A model generated the notes under the pieces. It searched no databases and had not been told where the DNA came from. It saw only the letters and a program-made list of their open reading frames with translations. From Paralteromonas sediminis (GTDB lineage Bacteria; Pseudomonadota; Gammaproteobacteria; Enterobacterales; Alteromonadaceae): a stretch of 64,000 nucleotides of DNA. Within the stretch, counting starts at the first letter, position 1; each line of letters starts with the position of its first letter. This document shows, piece after piece, positions 1 to 9,028 of the stretch. A program made the translations under genes and the position numbers. Where the stretch lies: the NCBI RefSeq assembly GCF_003820355.1, contig NZ_RPOK01000002.1:186001-250000 (forward strand), written 5' to 3'.

Positions 1-2
1 AG

Positions 3-491
3 CGCAAACCTGTGTTGACGTCATTGCTTCAACCATTTCCTACTATTACGCTGTTTGATGTGGATGCGCGTATCAATCAGCTTAGAAGCATTGTTGACCA
101 AGTCTCTTTAGCCGTAGAGTTTATCCTTATTCTCGTGTTGGCTGCCGGTTCATTGGTGCTTATTGCACAAGTACAGGCCAGCATGGATGAGCGACAGCAA
201 GAGCTGGCCATATTGCGAACATTAGGGGCCAAAGGCAGCCTGATCAGACAGAGCGTTGTCTTTGAATTTATCATAATCGGCGTCGTGGCGGGCTTGATGG
301 CTGCAATAGCCAATGAGTTGAGCTTGTACTTGTTACAAACGCAAGTGTTCCAAATGTCGCCTGGGTTGCACCTAGACTATTGGGGGGTAGCAGCTGTCGC
401 GGGGGCTGTCGTCGTGGGAACCTTGGGTGCCATTAGCTGCTGGCGCCTGCTGTCATTGAACACGACCACACTGTTACGACGAATGGTGTAA
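3..491 (+). CDS. ABC transporter permease, FtsX-like C-terminal part (5' truncated by window)
   Basis: This is the C-terminal part of an inner-membrane ABC permease of the FtsX/MacB/YbbP type. The reading frame is open from the first bases, so the GTG at position 12 is not a true start and the gene begins outside the window. About 160 residues are visible. A membrane segment (FILILVLAAGSLVLIAQ) is followed by the loop ERQQELAILRTLGA, the conserved post-TM stretch of FtsX-domain permeases, and then by two more membrane segments ending in a short basic tail. Such permeases work with an ATPase that is not visible here; the large YbbP-like subfamily is the best guess from the loop and tail. The substrate cannot be told. 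Confidence 0.8.
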   Translation, partial: RKPVLTSLLQPFPTITLFDVDARINQLRSIVDQVSLAVEFILILVLAAGSLVLIAQVQASMDERQQELAILRTLGAKGSLIRQSVVFEFIIIGVVAGLMAAIANELSLYLLQTQVFQMSPGLHLDYWGVAAVAGAVVVGTLGAISCWRLLSLNTTTLLRRMV

Positions 492-505
492 GTGCAATAA
501 GACCA

Positions 506-529
506 GGACGCTATTGAAAAATAGCGTCC
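506..529. terminator. Perfect 10-bp hairpin after the ABC permease
   Basis: GGACGCTATT (506-515), loop GAAA, then AATAGCGTCC (520-529). It sits 14 bases after the permease stop and overlaps the last codons of the convergent epimerase gene. There is no clear U-run on either strand, so intrinsic termination is uncertain and RNA 3'-end stabilisation is equally possible. Confidence 0.35.
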
Positions 530-1425
530 AATGCTGGTTGCAATTCAGGATAGATAAAGTTGTAACCAGCTTCCTGTAATCGTTGGGGTAACACAAACTG
601 GCCAGTTAGCAGCAAATCTGAGGCTTCGCCCATGAGCATATTGAGGGCAAACGCAGGCATGGGTATAACGGTAGGTCTGTTCAATGCTTTGCCAAGCGCT
701 TTGGTAAAAGCAGCATTACTGACTGGTGACGGGGCGGTAAAGTTGAATGCACCTTTGAGTGAATCATTAGCAATCAAATAGTGTATTCCCGCAACCATAT
801 CATCGATGTGGATCCAGGACATGCCTTGCTTGCCATTACCAATAGGGCCGCCTAAACCCAATGAAAAGGGCAGTGTCATTTTGCCGAGCGCACCTTTGCC
901 TTTGCCCAGTACAATGCCTGTTCTCAACATGCACACCCTGGTTTTTTCTGACTGTGCGCCAGACGCAATATTTTCCCATGTGGCGCAGAGCCTGTGGGTA
1001 AACTCGTCATTGATATTGTGTTCAACCTCTGTCACTGGCGTGGACGATTGACGCCCATAATAGCCAATTGCAGAGCCTGAAATAAAAACAGAGGGTGGAG
1101 ATGCACTGGCCTGTAGTAATTTAATAATATGTGATGTGGTTTGCCAGCGGCTGTCCTGAATCTTTTGTTTTTGCGTTTTAGTCCAGCGTTTGTCTGCAAT
1201 AGGCTCTCCCGCTAAATTGATCACGCAATCAAAATCATCCAGGTGATTAAGGTGGTTGAGTGAGGCTATTACTGCAACTTCACAGGATACATTTTCAAAC
1301 TGATTAAGACAGTCCTGACCTTGTCGACTGAGCACGCTGACTTTTACCCCGTCGGGTAAAGAGCGAATAAAAGCGCTACCTACAAAGCCCGTGCCGCCTG
1401 TTATCAAGTAGTGAGAGGGTTTCAC
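511..1425 (-). CDS. yfcH: TIGR01777-family NAD(P)-dependent epimerase (YfcH-like)
   Basis: A 304-residue cytosolic extended short-chain dehydrogenase of the SDR39U1/YfcH family. The N-terminus carries the Rossmann motif [12 protein letters not shown] (about residues 8-19). Further on come NLAGEPI, characteristic of the family, and SGSAIGYYG, the Ser/Tyr active-site region. The C-terminal DUF1731-type domain includes [10 protein letters not shown]. Length is typical of the family. The true substrate is unknown even in E. coli. The ATG overlaps the folX stop codon (ATGA), so the two are translationally coupled; folX-yfcH adjacency is also seen in E. coli, which supports the call. Confidence 0.88.
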   Translation of the reverse strand: MKPSHYLITGGTGFVGSAFIRSLPDGVKVSVLSRQGQDCLNQFENVSCEVAVIASLNHLNHLDDFDCVINLAGEPIADKRWTKTQKQKIQDSRWQTTSHIIKLLQASASPPSVFISGSAIGYYGRQSSTPVTEVEHNINDEFTHRLCATWENIASGAQSEKTRVCMLRTGIVLGKGKGALGKMTLPFSLGLGGPIGNGKQGMSWIHIDDMVAGIHYLIANDSLKGAFNFTAPSPVSNAAFTKALGKALNRPTVIPMPAFALNMLMGEASDLLLTGQFVLPQRLQEAGYNFIYPELQPALDAIFQ

Positions 1426-1793
1426 TCAGCATCCTTATTACACGACAGCGTTAACGACACGGAATCAGAAAAGCGCAATGCATGAGGCTTATCAACTTCT
1501 ACTTGTGCATATTTTACCCAAGGGTGCTCTGCTGCTACTGCAAGCACATCAGCAGTCAGTTTTTCAAGTAAATAAAAACGGTTATCTTCGACCAGCTTAA
1601 TGATGGCCTTGGTGATGCCCTTATAGTTTAATGCATCATCTATTTGATCACTGTTTGTTGCACGTTGACCGTCATAATGGATAACAACATTGACCACTAC
1701 GTCCTGCTTATTTTGTATTTCTTCCTCTTTAATCCCTATATAAGTGCGTAAGCGAAGGTTTTTAATTCTGATTGTCGCATCGTTTAACGTCAT
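1422..1793 (-). CDS. folX: Dihydroneopterin triphosphate 2'-epimerase FolX
   Basis: A 123-residue protein of the FolB/FolX tunnelling fold. FolX converts 7,8-dihydroneopterin triphosphate to the monapterin form, feeding tetrahydromonapterin synthesis. The sequence follows E. coli FolX closely ([18 protein letters not shown] near the N-terminus, [37 protein letters not shown] near the end), which separates it from the FolB aldolase. The ATG has a good AGGAAG ribosome binding site. It is the first gene of a two-gene unit with yfcH and is divergent from the AI-2E-type permease. Confidence 0.9.
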   Translation of the reverse strand: MTLNDATIRIKNLRLRTYIGIKEEEIQNKQDVVVNVVIHYDGQRATNSDQIDDALNYKGITKAIIKLVEDNRFYLLEKLTADVLAVAAEHPWVKYAQVEVDKPHALRFSDSVSLTLSCNKDAE

Positions 1794-1862
1794 TCTGCTT
1801 CCTGATGAGTTATTTTCTGTTAGTCTACATGCCTATGTAGGACAAGGCATTGCTATTTATTA

Positions 1863-2927
1863 ATGGAAATTCAATCTCCCGCAGCAAAAACACTTTTGAT
1901 TTTGGCCTGTTTCATTGTTGTGATGGCCGGTATTAAAGCCGCGAGCGCTATTATGGTGCCGTTCTTTCTTTCAGTCTTTATTGCCATCGCTTGTGGCCCT
2001 GTTATTAACTGGTCCAGCAAACGTGGCGTTCCGCGATGGGCATCGGTATTTTTAGTTATACTGTTAATCGTTGTGATTGGATTCATGCTTGCTGGTCTGG
2101 TAGGCCAATCGATGACTGAATTCAGAGCAAACATGCCGCAATATAAGGAGCAGTTGGAGGTAGAGTTTGCCTGGGTAGTTGAGCAACTCGCCCGCTTTAA
2201 CATCCAGCTCAATCAAGCACTGATTAGCCAGCATCTTAACCCAGGTATGGCGATGTCGATTGCTACAAATTTCTTGAGCGGTATGGGCGGGGTGTTGTCC
2301 AATCTCTTATTGATTCTGCTTACTGTTATTTTCATGTTGTTTGAAGCCGAGAGCTTTCCTCGACGAATACACATCGCTATGGCAGATCCGGATATGAAGT
2401 TTACCCACATAGACCGCTTTATTCAGTCAGTAAATAGTTACCTTGCAATCAAAACGGTAGTAAGCCTGTTTACGGGGTTGTTTATTGGCGTTTATTTGTG
2501 GTTCTTAGGCGTTGACCACTTTTTATTGTGGAGTGTACTCGCATTTATGCTCAACTATATTCCCAATATAGGTTCTTTTATCGCCGCAGTACCTGCCATT
2601 TTAATGGCTTTTATCGAACAGGGGATGGGCGTGGCGGGGCTAACAGCCCTTGGTTTTGTTGTTGTGAATACGGTGATGGGCAATTTCATTGAGCCTAAAT
2701 TTATGGGTAAAGGTTTGGGGCTATCTACCCTTGTGGTTTTCTTGTCACTTGTGTTTTGGGGCTGGTTACTGGGTAGCGTAGGTATGTTGTTATCTGTGCC
2801 ACTCACCATGGTAGTGAAAATTGCCCTGGAATCCCGCGAAGAGAGTAAATGGATAGCGGTATTATTGTCCAGTGAGGGTAGTGAGCCGATTAAAGCTCAA
2901 CCTGATGCTGGCACCTCCAGAGGCTGA
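1863..2927 (+). CDS. AI-2E family transporter (UPF0118/PerM family)
   Basis: A polytopic inner-membrane protein of 354 residues. It has two N-terminal membrane helices (about 8-45), a third at about 60-85, a soluble loop, and a C-terminal bundle of four to five helices. The family signature PNIGSFIAAVPAILMA lies at about 237-252, with GNFIEPKFMGKGLGLS just after it. Members include the TqsA exporter and Na+/H+ antiporter-like proteins, so the substrate is open. The 3' end overlaps the convergent histidine kinase gene by 66 bases. No strong ribosome binding site precedes the ATG. Confidence 0.85.
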   Translation: MEIQSPAAKTLLILACFIVVMAGIKAASAIMVPFFLSVFIAIACGPVINWSSKRGVPRWASVFLVILLIVVIGFMLAGLVGQSMTEFRANMPQYKEQLEVEFAWVVEQLARFNIQLNQALISQHLNPGMAMSIATNFLSGMGGVLSNLLLILLTVIFMLFEAESFPRRIHIAMADPDMKFTHIDRFIQSVNSYLAIKTVVSLFTGLFIGVYLWFLGVDHFLLWSVLAFMLNYIPNIGSFIAAVPAILMAFIEQGMGVAGLTALGFVVVNTVMGNFIEPKFMGKGLGLSTLVVFLSLVFWGWLLGSVGMLLSVPLTMVVKIALESREESKWIAVLLSSEGSEPIKAQPDAGTSRG

Positions 2928-4190
2928 AGATTCTATGGCCAGCCTGCCGCCGTAGCTGGCCATAATGTCACTCACTACTGCCATGCCAATACCTTGGCCT
3001 TCCTGATAGGTATCGAGCCTCTTGCCACGGGTGAGCAGTGTTTGTTTGTCCTGTTCTTTGATGCCGGGACCGTCATCTTCAATAATGACGTCACGCGTTG
3101 CAGAGGTGTCTTCCGAATAAATAGAGACCTGTGTGTTTGCAGCTTTACAGGCATTGTCTAACACATTTCCCAGAACCTCCATGAGATCTGTCGATTCCAT
3201 CGGCAGTGTAAAGCCATCAGCAATATTATTGATCAGCGTTAAATTCTGCTCTGCATGTACTTTGGCCATGGCAGACAACAATTGCTGCGCAATGGCCTTT
3301 ACTGGAATGGGGGCGTGCCAACCGGGCTTTTGGGTAGCAGCACGTTTTAACTGGCGTTGAATAATGCTTTCTATTTCATTGAGAGGCTGTATTAGCTGGG
3401 GCAGACTGCCTGCCTCACCTTTGGCAACAGTGAGAGGGGTTTTTAGACTGTGGGCCAAATCACTCAGACTATTTTTATATCTTTCTCTTTGTTGTTTCTC
3501 GTGCGTTATGAGTTGATTAATACTGCTACTAAGCGGTGTAATTTCGATAGGATAATCAGACGACACTAAGCCTTTAGTGCCATCTGATGCGGCCGCGATT
3601 TCTCTATTCAAACGGTTTAGTGGTTTTAGCAGAAACTTTATGCCCAACAACAGTGATAACAGAAGTAGTGCATCCAATAATAATAAACCTTGCCACAATG
3701 CCTTAAGGAAAGATTCCCGCTCTTGATCAAAACTACTTTTGTCGTAAACGACATAAAAATGAACCGGCGAAAAGCCCTCTGAATGGGCGAACTCTGCGGT
3801 AAAAATATAGATAAATAGACCATCCTGTTCACTGAATTGCTCGGAACCCGTTTGTGGTGGAGAGGGTAGTAGAGGCACCGGAATGCTCAAACTAGACGAT
3901 GAGCGCCACACTAACTCGCCTTGCCATTTTATGTAGCCATAAACGCCGGAATCAGTAAGGTTTAGCTGTTCATCTCTTACGCTAACCGGCATGCTCGGTG
4001 CTTCGTTATCAAACTCGAATTCACTGATAAGCATCAGCGAGTTGAGTTTGAGTTGCTGGAGTGTGGCTTGGGTCAGACTGGCTTTGTACGCTTCGTCGAG
4101 TGTGAAAATTGCCGCTGGCGTGAACAACAATAAGGCTACTACGGCGATTAATACACTTCTCGCCCTTAACGAGAGAGTATTTATGTCCAT
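2862..4190 (-). CDS. PhoQ-like sensor histidine kinase
   Basis: A 442-residue inner-membrane sensor kinase. Membrane helix 1 is at about 11-30, a periplasmic sensor domain follows to about residue 160, and helix 2 is at about 165-185 with a HAMP-like linker. The dimerisation/phosphoacceptor box is DLAHSLKTPLTVAKGE with phospho-His at residue 247; this SLKTPL form is typical of PhoQ-type kinases. The ATPase domain shows NVLDNACKAA (N box), EDDGPGIKEQ (G1) and GQGIGMAVVSDIMASYGG (G2). The ATG overlaps the response regulator stop by one base (TAATG), so they form one operon. The C-terminal codons overlap the convergent AI-2E gene. The signal sensed is unknown. Confidence 0.9.
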   Translation of the reverse strand: MDINTLSLRARSVLIAVVALLLFTPAAIFTLDEAYKASLTQATLQQLKLNSLMLISEFEFDNEAPSMPVSVRDEQLNLTDSGVYGYIKWQGELVWRSSSSLSIPVPLLPSPPQTGSEQFSEQDGLFIYIFTAEFAHSEGFSPVHFYVVYDKSSFDQERESFLKALWQGLLLLDALLLLSLLLGIKFLLKPLNRLNREIAAASDGTKGLVSSDYPIEITPLSSSINQLITHEKQQRERYKNSLSDLAHSLKTPLTVAKGEAGSLPQLIQPLNEIESIIQRQLKRAATQKPGWHAPIPVKAIAQQLLSAMAKVHAEQNLTLINNIADGFTLPMESTDLMEVLGNVLDNACKAANTQVSIYSEDTSATRDVIIEDDGPGIKEQDKQTLLTRGKRLDTYQEGQGIGMAVVSDIMASYGGRLAIESSASGGASIRLSFNRLTTLTGQ

Positions 4191-4879
4191 TAAGCGCGTT
4201 GTTGCTCAGTCGTTCGTGCCAGCCTGTAACCTCTGCCTCGCAGTGTCTCAATGGGCTTTAACGTGCCATCAGGGTCGAGTTTTTTACGCAGTCTACCAAT
4301 AAACACCTCAATTACATTACTATCCAAATCAAAATCCTGGTCGTAAATGTGCTCGGTCAGCTCAGTTTTAGAAATGACTTTTTCTGGGTTGAGTAAGAAA
4401 TACTCGACGACTTTGTATTCGTAGGCGGTAAGGGAAACCGGACTACTATTTACTAGTACTTCTTCACTCACGGTATCGAGGGAGAGCGCACCGTGATTTA
4501 ACACCGGGTTAGCTTTACCAGAGGCTCTTCTGATCAGCGCTTTCAAGCGCGCCAAAAGCTCTTCATCATGAAAAGGTTTGGTGAGGTAGTCGTCGGCACC
4601 CGCATCCAAACCCTCGACTTTTTCCTGCCATCTGTCTCTGGCCGTTAAAAGCAGGATCGGGCAACGAATATCTTGCTGACGACATCGACGTACCAGTTCA
4701 AAACCATCAATTTTGGGTAAGCCAACATCAACGATGGCAGCATCATAGGGGTGCTCTGAGAATAAAAAAAGCGCTTTTTCGCCATCATCGGCTAAGTCGA
4801 CACTGTAGCCTTGTTGGCGCAACATTACATCCAGTTGCATCAAAAGTCTGGCATCGTCTTCTACTACTAGTAGTCTCAC
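4190..4879 (-). CDS. PhoP-like OmpR-family response regulator
   Basis: A 229-residue DNA-binding regulator. I chose the GTG at 4879, giving VRLLVVEDD, because longer readings add a non-homologous basic tail and run into the PepSY gene; AGGAT lies about ten bases upstream. The receiver domain has the acidic pair in VVEDD and phospho-Asp51 in AAIVDVGLP. TARDRWQEKVEGLDAGADDYLTKPF is a PhoP-like stretch, its last part carrying the conserved Lys. The C-terminal winged helix includes LTAYEYKVVEYFL and ETLRGRGYRL. It is encoded between the PepSY gene and its kinase, on one transcript. The regulon cannot be read from the window. Confidence 0.9.
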   Translation of the reverse strand: MRLLVVEDDARLLMQLDVMLRQQGYSVDLADDGEKALFLFSEHPYDAAIVDVGLPKIDGFELVRRCRQQDIRCPILLLTARDRWQEKVEGLDAGADDYLTKPFHDEELLARLKALIRRASGKANPVLNHGALSLDTVSEEVLVNSSPVSLTAYEYKVVEYFLLNPEKVISKTELTEHIYDQDFDLDSNVIEVFIGRLRKKLDPDGTLKPIETLRGRGYRLARTTEQQRA

Positions 4880-4880
4880 C

Positions 4881-5195
4881 CTAATTATCCTTTTTAATTT
4901 TCGGTTGCGGCGTTTGCTGCACCACTCTGCCGGTATGCCGATTAACATCCACATTCACTACACGTCCGGATTTTTGCAGCATTTTTACACGGTAATGTTG
5001 GTTCTTTTGATCAACCCTGAGGACACGACCGTCTACGCGTTGACGTGCTTGCTGGATAGCCTGCGCCTGATTAATTGTTTTGTTTTGCTTTTTATCATCA
5101 CTTTGCTGCGCCATAGCCACAGAGGGGCCAAGCACCAGCGCAGCAATGGCAGCTGCTATTGCGATCACAGTGTTTATCTTGCTCATAATGCTCAT
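4881..5195 (-). CDS. Exported PepSY-domain protein
   Basis: A small protein of about 104 residues. I start it at MSIMSKINTV (5195) because the upstream codons to 5231 do not resemble a signal peptide; MSKINTV at 5186 is also possible. A hydrophobic signal (VIAIAAAIAALVLG) ends at SVAMAQQ, so it is probably periplasmic. The rest is one PepSY-like unit: QAIQQARQRVDGRVLRVDQ, HYRVKMLQKSGRVVNVDV and RHTGRVV. It is followed one base later by the response regulator start. Small PepSY proteins commonly sit upstream of PhoP/PhoQ-like pairs and may modulate the sensor; that role is inferred. Confidence 0.8.
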   Translation of the reverse strand: MSIMSKINTVIAIAAAIAALVLGPSVAMAQQSDDKKQNKTINQAQAIQQARQRVDGRVLRVDQKNQHYRVKMLQKSGRVVNVDVNRHTGRVVQQTPQPKIKKDN

Positions 5196-5272
5196 GGCGG
5201 ACCCACAGTGAAATTTAAAGCCAGTATCCATTTTGCAACTGAATACTGGCTGAATGCAACCGAATAGAAGCG

Positions 5273-5572
5273 TTAAGGGAGGACTTTAATAAAGGGTTTG
5301 ACCACCACAGATTGGTAAACACCAGCCGCTACATAGGGATCTGCATCAGCCCATTTTTGGGCGTCTTCTAGGTTGTCGAAATCAATGATCAACACAGAGC
5401 CAGACACACCAGCATCGGAAATGGTCTCAGTGTCTTCGTTGGGGCAGGGGCCTGCAACAAGGACTCTGCCTTGCTCAACCAGCGGCTTCATTCGCGCGAG
5501 ATGCTCTGGTCTTGCCGCTTTTCGTTTGTCCCATGTGTCAGGGGCGTCTTCGGCATAGATGATATAATACAT
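5273..5572 (-). CDS. yciI: YciI family protein
   Basis: A 99-residue soluble protein with the ferredoxin-like YciI/YCII fold. It closely follows E. coli YciI (YYIIYAEDAPDTWDKR, RPEHLARM, GRVLVAGPCP, ADADPYVAAGVYQSV, VKPFIKVLP). The biochemical role is poorly known; a hydrolase-like active site has been proposed for the family. Its ATG overlaps the trpA stop (TAATG), so it is the last gene of the trp operon here. Confidence 0.92.
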   Translation of the reverse strand: MYYIIYAEDAPDTWDKRKAARPEHLARMKPLVEQGRVLVAGPCPNEDTETISDAGVSGSVLIIDFDNLEDAQKWADADPYVAAGVYQSVVVKPFIKVLP

Positions 5573-6402
5573 TACTGTCCCTTACTCGTTGCCGCTTTCA
5601 TCGCGGATACAAACTGGCTTAACGCGTTAAGCATCGCGTCTTCATCATTGAGGTGCTTGGCGATAATATTGACCGTTGCAGAGCCTGAAATAGCGCCAGC
5701 AGCACCCGCCTTAATAGCCTCTTTAACCTGTTCTGGCGTTGAAATACCAAACCCTAAAATCGGTCTTGCGGCACCCACAGTTTGGAGGTTATCAATAAGG
5801 GTTTTAGCGGGTATCTCGGCTTTTGTCTCGGCACCCGTTACCCCAGCTCTACCGAGTAAATAGGTGTAACCGGAGGATAGTTCACCAATAGACTTTAAGG
5901 TCTCTTGTGTGGCGTTTGGCGGGGCAATAAGGATCTGGTCAATCCCAACCCCGTCCGCGATGGTTTTAAAGCGCGCTGCTTCACGAATGGGAACGTCCGC
6001 AATTAAGATTGAATCAACACCGGCTCCTTTCGCCTGCTGATAGAAGTTGTCAATACCAGCAGCGAGTACAAGATTACTGTATAAAAGCAAACCAATAGGC
6101 ACATGGGGATGTTGTTCCCTTACCCGCTTTAGCAGATTTAAACAATCAATGGGGGTAATCTTGTGATCCAGTGCGCGAATGCTCGCCGCTTGAATAGTGG
6201 GGCCATCAGCAATTGGGTCAGAGTAGGGAATACCCAATTCCAGCGCATCAGCACCACTTTCTATAAGTTGTAGTAGAATTTTTTCTGATTGCTCAATAGA
6301 CGGATCACCGAGCATCACAAAAGGTACAAATGCGCCTTCATTTTTGTCATCGAGCGCTGCAAACATGTGCTCATATCGCTGCTTGTGTTGCCCATTATCC
6401 AT
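5572..6402 (-). CDS. trpA: Tryptophan synthase alpha chain TrpA
   Basis: A 276-residue TIM-barrel subunit that cleaves indole-3-glycerol phosphate to indole and glyceraldehyde-3-phosphate and channels indole to TrpB. I chose the ATG at 6402 ([11 protein letters not shown]) because GGGAG lies nine bases upstream; the ATG at 6411 would abut that GGAG. Seen: [22 protein letters not shown] with the catalytic Glu/Asp region, and [10 protein letters not shown] near the phosphate site. The start lies inside the 3' end of trpB, as expected for coupled subunits. Confidence 0.97.
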   Translation of the reverse strand: MDNGQHKQRYEHMFAALDDKNEGAFVPFVMLGDPSIEQSEKILLQLIESGADALELGIPYSDPIADGPTIQAASIRALDHKITPIDCLNLLKRVREQHPHVPIGLLLYSNLVLAAGIDNFYQQAKGAGVDSILIADVPIREAARFKTIADGVGIDQILIAPPNATQETLKSIGELSSGYTYLLGRAGVTGAETKAEIPAKTLIDNLQTVGAARPILGFGISTPEQVKEAIKAGAAGAISGSATVNIIAKHLNDEDAMLNALSQFVSAMKAATSKGQ

Positions 6403-7582
6403 TGATTTCATCTCCCAAAATAGATATTACATGATTCAGGTCTTTGTCACCACGACCCGACAAATTGACGACTATCAGCATTTCCTCCTCAGCTTCATCC
6501 GCCATATTCAAGGCGTGAGCAAGTGCATGCGATGACTCAAGGGCAGGAATGATCCCTTCTTTGTTCGCTAATAGTTTAAACGCATTCAAAGCCTCTTCAT
6601 CCGTTGCGGCCACATATTCTGCCCGCCCGATATCGGCTAAATGCGCATGCTGAGGCCCTACAGCAGGGTAATCAAGACCGGCTGATACGGAATAACTTTC
6701 TTCAATTTGTCCTTCTTTGTCCTGCATTATGTAGGTAAATGCGCCGTGTAAGATGCCTTGTGAACCGGTCACAATTGTTGCGCCATGCTCTTTGGTATGC
6801 ACACCTTTCCCTGCTGGCTCGACGCCTATAAGACGCACACTGGGCTCATCGATAAAATCAGCAAACATGCCAATAGCGTTAGAGCCCCCGCCAACACAGG
6901 CGACAACAGCATCAGGCAATTTGCCTTCTTTTTCCATAATTTGAGCGCGAGTTTCCTCACCAATCATCCGATGGTACTCACGAACGATTGTAGGAAAGGG
7001 GTGAGGTCCGGCGGCTGTACCTAGTAAATAATGCGCCTTATCATAATTAGCTGACCAGTCTCGCATTGCTTCATTGACAGCGTCTTTCAAAGTACCTGAC
7101 CCCGCGTTAACCGGAATAACTTCCGCACCCATCAGGCGCATTCTAAAGACGTTTGGCGCTTGTCTTTCAACATCCTTCGCACCCATATAAATACGTGCTT
7201 TTAATCCCATTAACGCACAAGCCAGCGCGGTAGCTACGCCGTGTTGGCCTGCACCAGTTTCTGCAATGACCTCAGTTTTTCCCATGCGTTTAGTGAGTAG
7301 TGCCTGACCTAACACCTGATTCGTTTTATGTGCACCACCGTGCAATAAGTCTTCTCGTTTTAAGTACAATTTAACCTTAGGGTTACTCACCAGATTTCGA
7401 GTGAGTGTCATGGCGGTAGGACGCCCAGCATAGTCGTGCAATAGAGACAAAAACTCTTTCTTAAATGCCGGATCATCGTTGGCTTCTAGAAAGGCTTGCT
7501 CTAGTTGGTCGAGGGCAGGTATGAGTAATTCTGGAACATACATACCGCCATACTGGCCAAATTTACTGTCTAATTGATTCAT
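6395..7582 (-). CDS. trpB: Tryptophan synthase beta chain TrpB
   Basis: A 395-residue PLP enzyme that condenses indole with serine to tryptophan; it forms the alpha2-beta2 complex with TrpA. The PLP lysine is Lys86 in [12 protein letters not shown]. The glycine-rich PLP phosphate loop is [10 protein letters not shown], and [11 protein letters not shown] is the catalytic Glu region. Length matches the family (about 397). It overlaps trpA and follows trpCF after a nine-base gap. Confidence 0.98.
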   Translation of the reverse strand: MNQLDSKFGQYGGMYVPELLIPALDQLEQAFLEANDDPAFKKEFLSLLHDYAGRPTAMTLTRNLVSNPKVKLYLKREDLLHGGAHKTNQVLGQALLTKRMGKTEVIAETGAGQHGVATALACALMGLKARIYMGAKDVERQAPNVFRMRLMGAEVIPVNAGSGTLKDAVNEAMRDWSANYDKAHYLLGTAAGPHPFPTIVREYHRMIGEETRAQIMEKEGKLPDAVVACVGGGSNAIGMFADFIDEPSVRLIGVEPAGKGVHTKEHGATIVTGSQGILHGAFTYIMQDKEGQIEESYSVSAGLDYPAVGPQHAHLADIGRAEYVAATDEEALNAFKLLANKEGIIPALESSHALAHALNMADEAEEEMLIVVNLSGRGDKDLNHVISILGDEING

Positions 7583-7591
7583 AGTTTTCTC

Positions 7592-9028
7592 TTATCCTGC
7601 CTGTTTTAAAGCATGCACGGCAATGGCGCGCCGTGCATCTAACGTATTTTTAATGCGTGTAGGATCTTTTTTCCCCGGTGCGCTTTCGACTTTCGAATTG
7701 ATATCTATGATACTCGGCCCGAAAGCGGCTGCTTGCGCAATATTGTCTTCGCCAATCCCGCCTGCAAGCACAATTTTTTCTGCAGCCCCCAAAGTATTAA
7801 GTACCGACCAGTCAAAAGCTTGACCTGTGCCGCCGCTTTGCGTTCCTACCTTGCAATCAAGCAATACCCGGTCACAGCTTTTATCGTTAATGAGTGAATT
7901 CACTGCTTTCAACTGTTCTTTCGTTGGCGATGATGACAACGCGACGGCTTGCCATAACTCCACTGACTCAGGCAAGGCGGCGCGAAGGCTCTGCCGGAAT
8001 GCTATGTCTTCATCGCCGTGTAACTGCACAGCCGCTAATTGCAGGGACGTTACGTGCTGAATAATGTTGTCAACAGTACTGTTAACAAACACACCGACGT
8101 AAGATGCGCTAACTTGTTCAACTACAGCCTTTGCACTCGTGAGTGTCATAAATCGAGGGGATTTTTGAGCGAATATCAGACCTAACCGGGTTGCACCGCA
8201 GGCCTGTGCCTGTGCTGCGTCTTCTGCTTGGGTTATGCCACAAACTTTTGTGTCACCAAATATCAACCGACGCACTGCATTGGACAAATCCGATTCTGCC
8301 ATGAGTGCGCTACCGACTAAAAAGCCATTGCTGACTGCAGACAATCGTTGTACGTCTTGGTGGGTATAGATACCTGACTCAGAAATCAGCACATATTCGT
8401 GAGTAGCATGTTGCAGCATGGGGACCAGTGTTTCAGTGGTTGCCAAATCGGTCGATAAATCGCGCAAATTTCGGTTGTTGATACCGATGATCTTGGCTTC
8501 CAGATCAATGGCACGTGCCATTTCTTGTTCATTGCTGACCTCTGTCAAAATGTCCAGATTCAGGGAGTCAGCCAATGTGGCCAGCGACTTATATTCTGTA
8601 TCGTCCAACACAGATAACATAAGAAGAATTGCGTCTGCGTGGTAATAGCGGGCAAGGTATACTTGATAAGGTGCAACAAAAAAATCCTTGTTGAGTACAG
8701 GTTGTCTGGCGCGGGCAGTGACATACTCCAGGTATTCATAAGTGCCCTGAAAATACTTTTCGTCGGTTAACACTGAAATACCCGATGCATAAGGGGTATA
8801 GGCCTCAAGTATTTCATCTAAGTCAAACTGTGGGCGAATTAGTCCCTTAGACGGTGATGCTTTTTTACATTCGAATATAAAGCCCGCAGCAGGTTTGCTT
8901 AATGCAGCGAACAACGACTTTTCAGATGGCACCAGCGTGTCTATAAAGCTATTAAGCGGTAAAGTGCGCTCTCGTTCTGTTACTTCTTGGCGTTTATCAG
9001 CGACAATTTTTTCAAGTACGTTGGCCAT
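7592..9028 (-). CDS. trpCF: Bifunctional indole-3-glycerol phosphate synthase / phosphoribosylanthranilate isomerase TrpCF
   Basis: A 478-residue fusion. Residues 1 to about 255 are IGP synthase (FIFECKKASPSKGLIR, VLTDEKYFQGTYEYL, VLNKDFFVAPYQV, IGINNRNLRDL, ISESGIY). Residues about 256 to 478 are the isomerase (KVCGITQAEDA with the catalytic Cys, RLGLIFAQKSPRFM, VQLHGDED, LLDCKVGTQSGGTGQAFDW, LAGGIGEDNI). The C-F fusion is the gammaproteobacterial arrangement. The enzyme carries out the two steps from phosphoribosylanthranilate to IGP. The gene starts directly after the trpD stop. Confidence 0.97.
   Translation of the reverse strand: MANVLEKIVADKRQEVTERERTLPLNSFIDTLVPSEKSLFAALSKPAAGFIFECKKASPSKGLIRPQFDLDEILEAYTPYASGISVLTDEKYFQGTYEYLEYVTARARQPVLNKDFFVAPYQVYLARYYHADAILLMLSVLDDTEYKSLATLADSLNLDILTEVSNEQEMARAIDLEAKIIGINNRNLRDLSTDLATTETLVPMLQHATHEYVLISESGIYTHQDVQRLSAVSNGFLVGSALMAESDLSNAVRRLIFGDTKVCGITQAEDAAQAQACGATRLGLIFAQKSPRFMTLTSAKAVVEQVSASYVGVFVNSTVDNIIQHVTSLQLAAVQLHGDEDIAFRQSLRAALPESVELWQAVALSSSPTKEQLKAVNSLINDKSCDRVLLDCKVGTQSGGTGQAFDWSVLNTLGAAEKIVLAGGIGEDNIAQAAAFGPSIIDINSKVESAPGKKDPTRIKNTLDARRAIAVHALKQAG

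Noticed and set aside
4905-5267. Plus-strand open frame opposite the PepSY gene
   Set aside because: The PepSY gene has a signal peptide, family motifs and operon context; the opposing frame has none.
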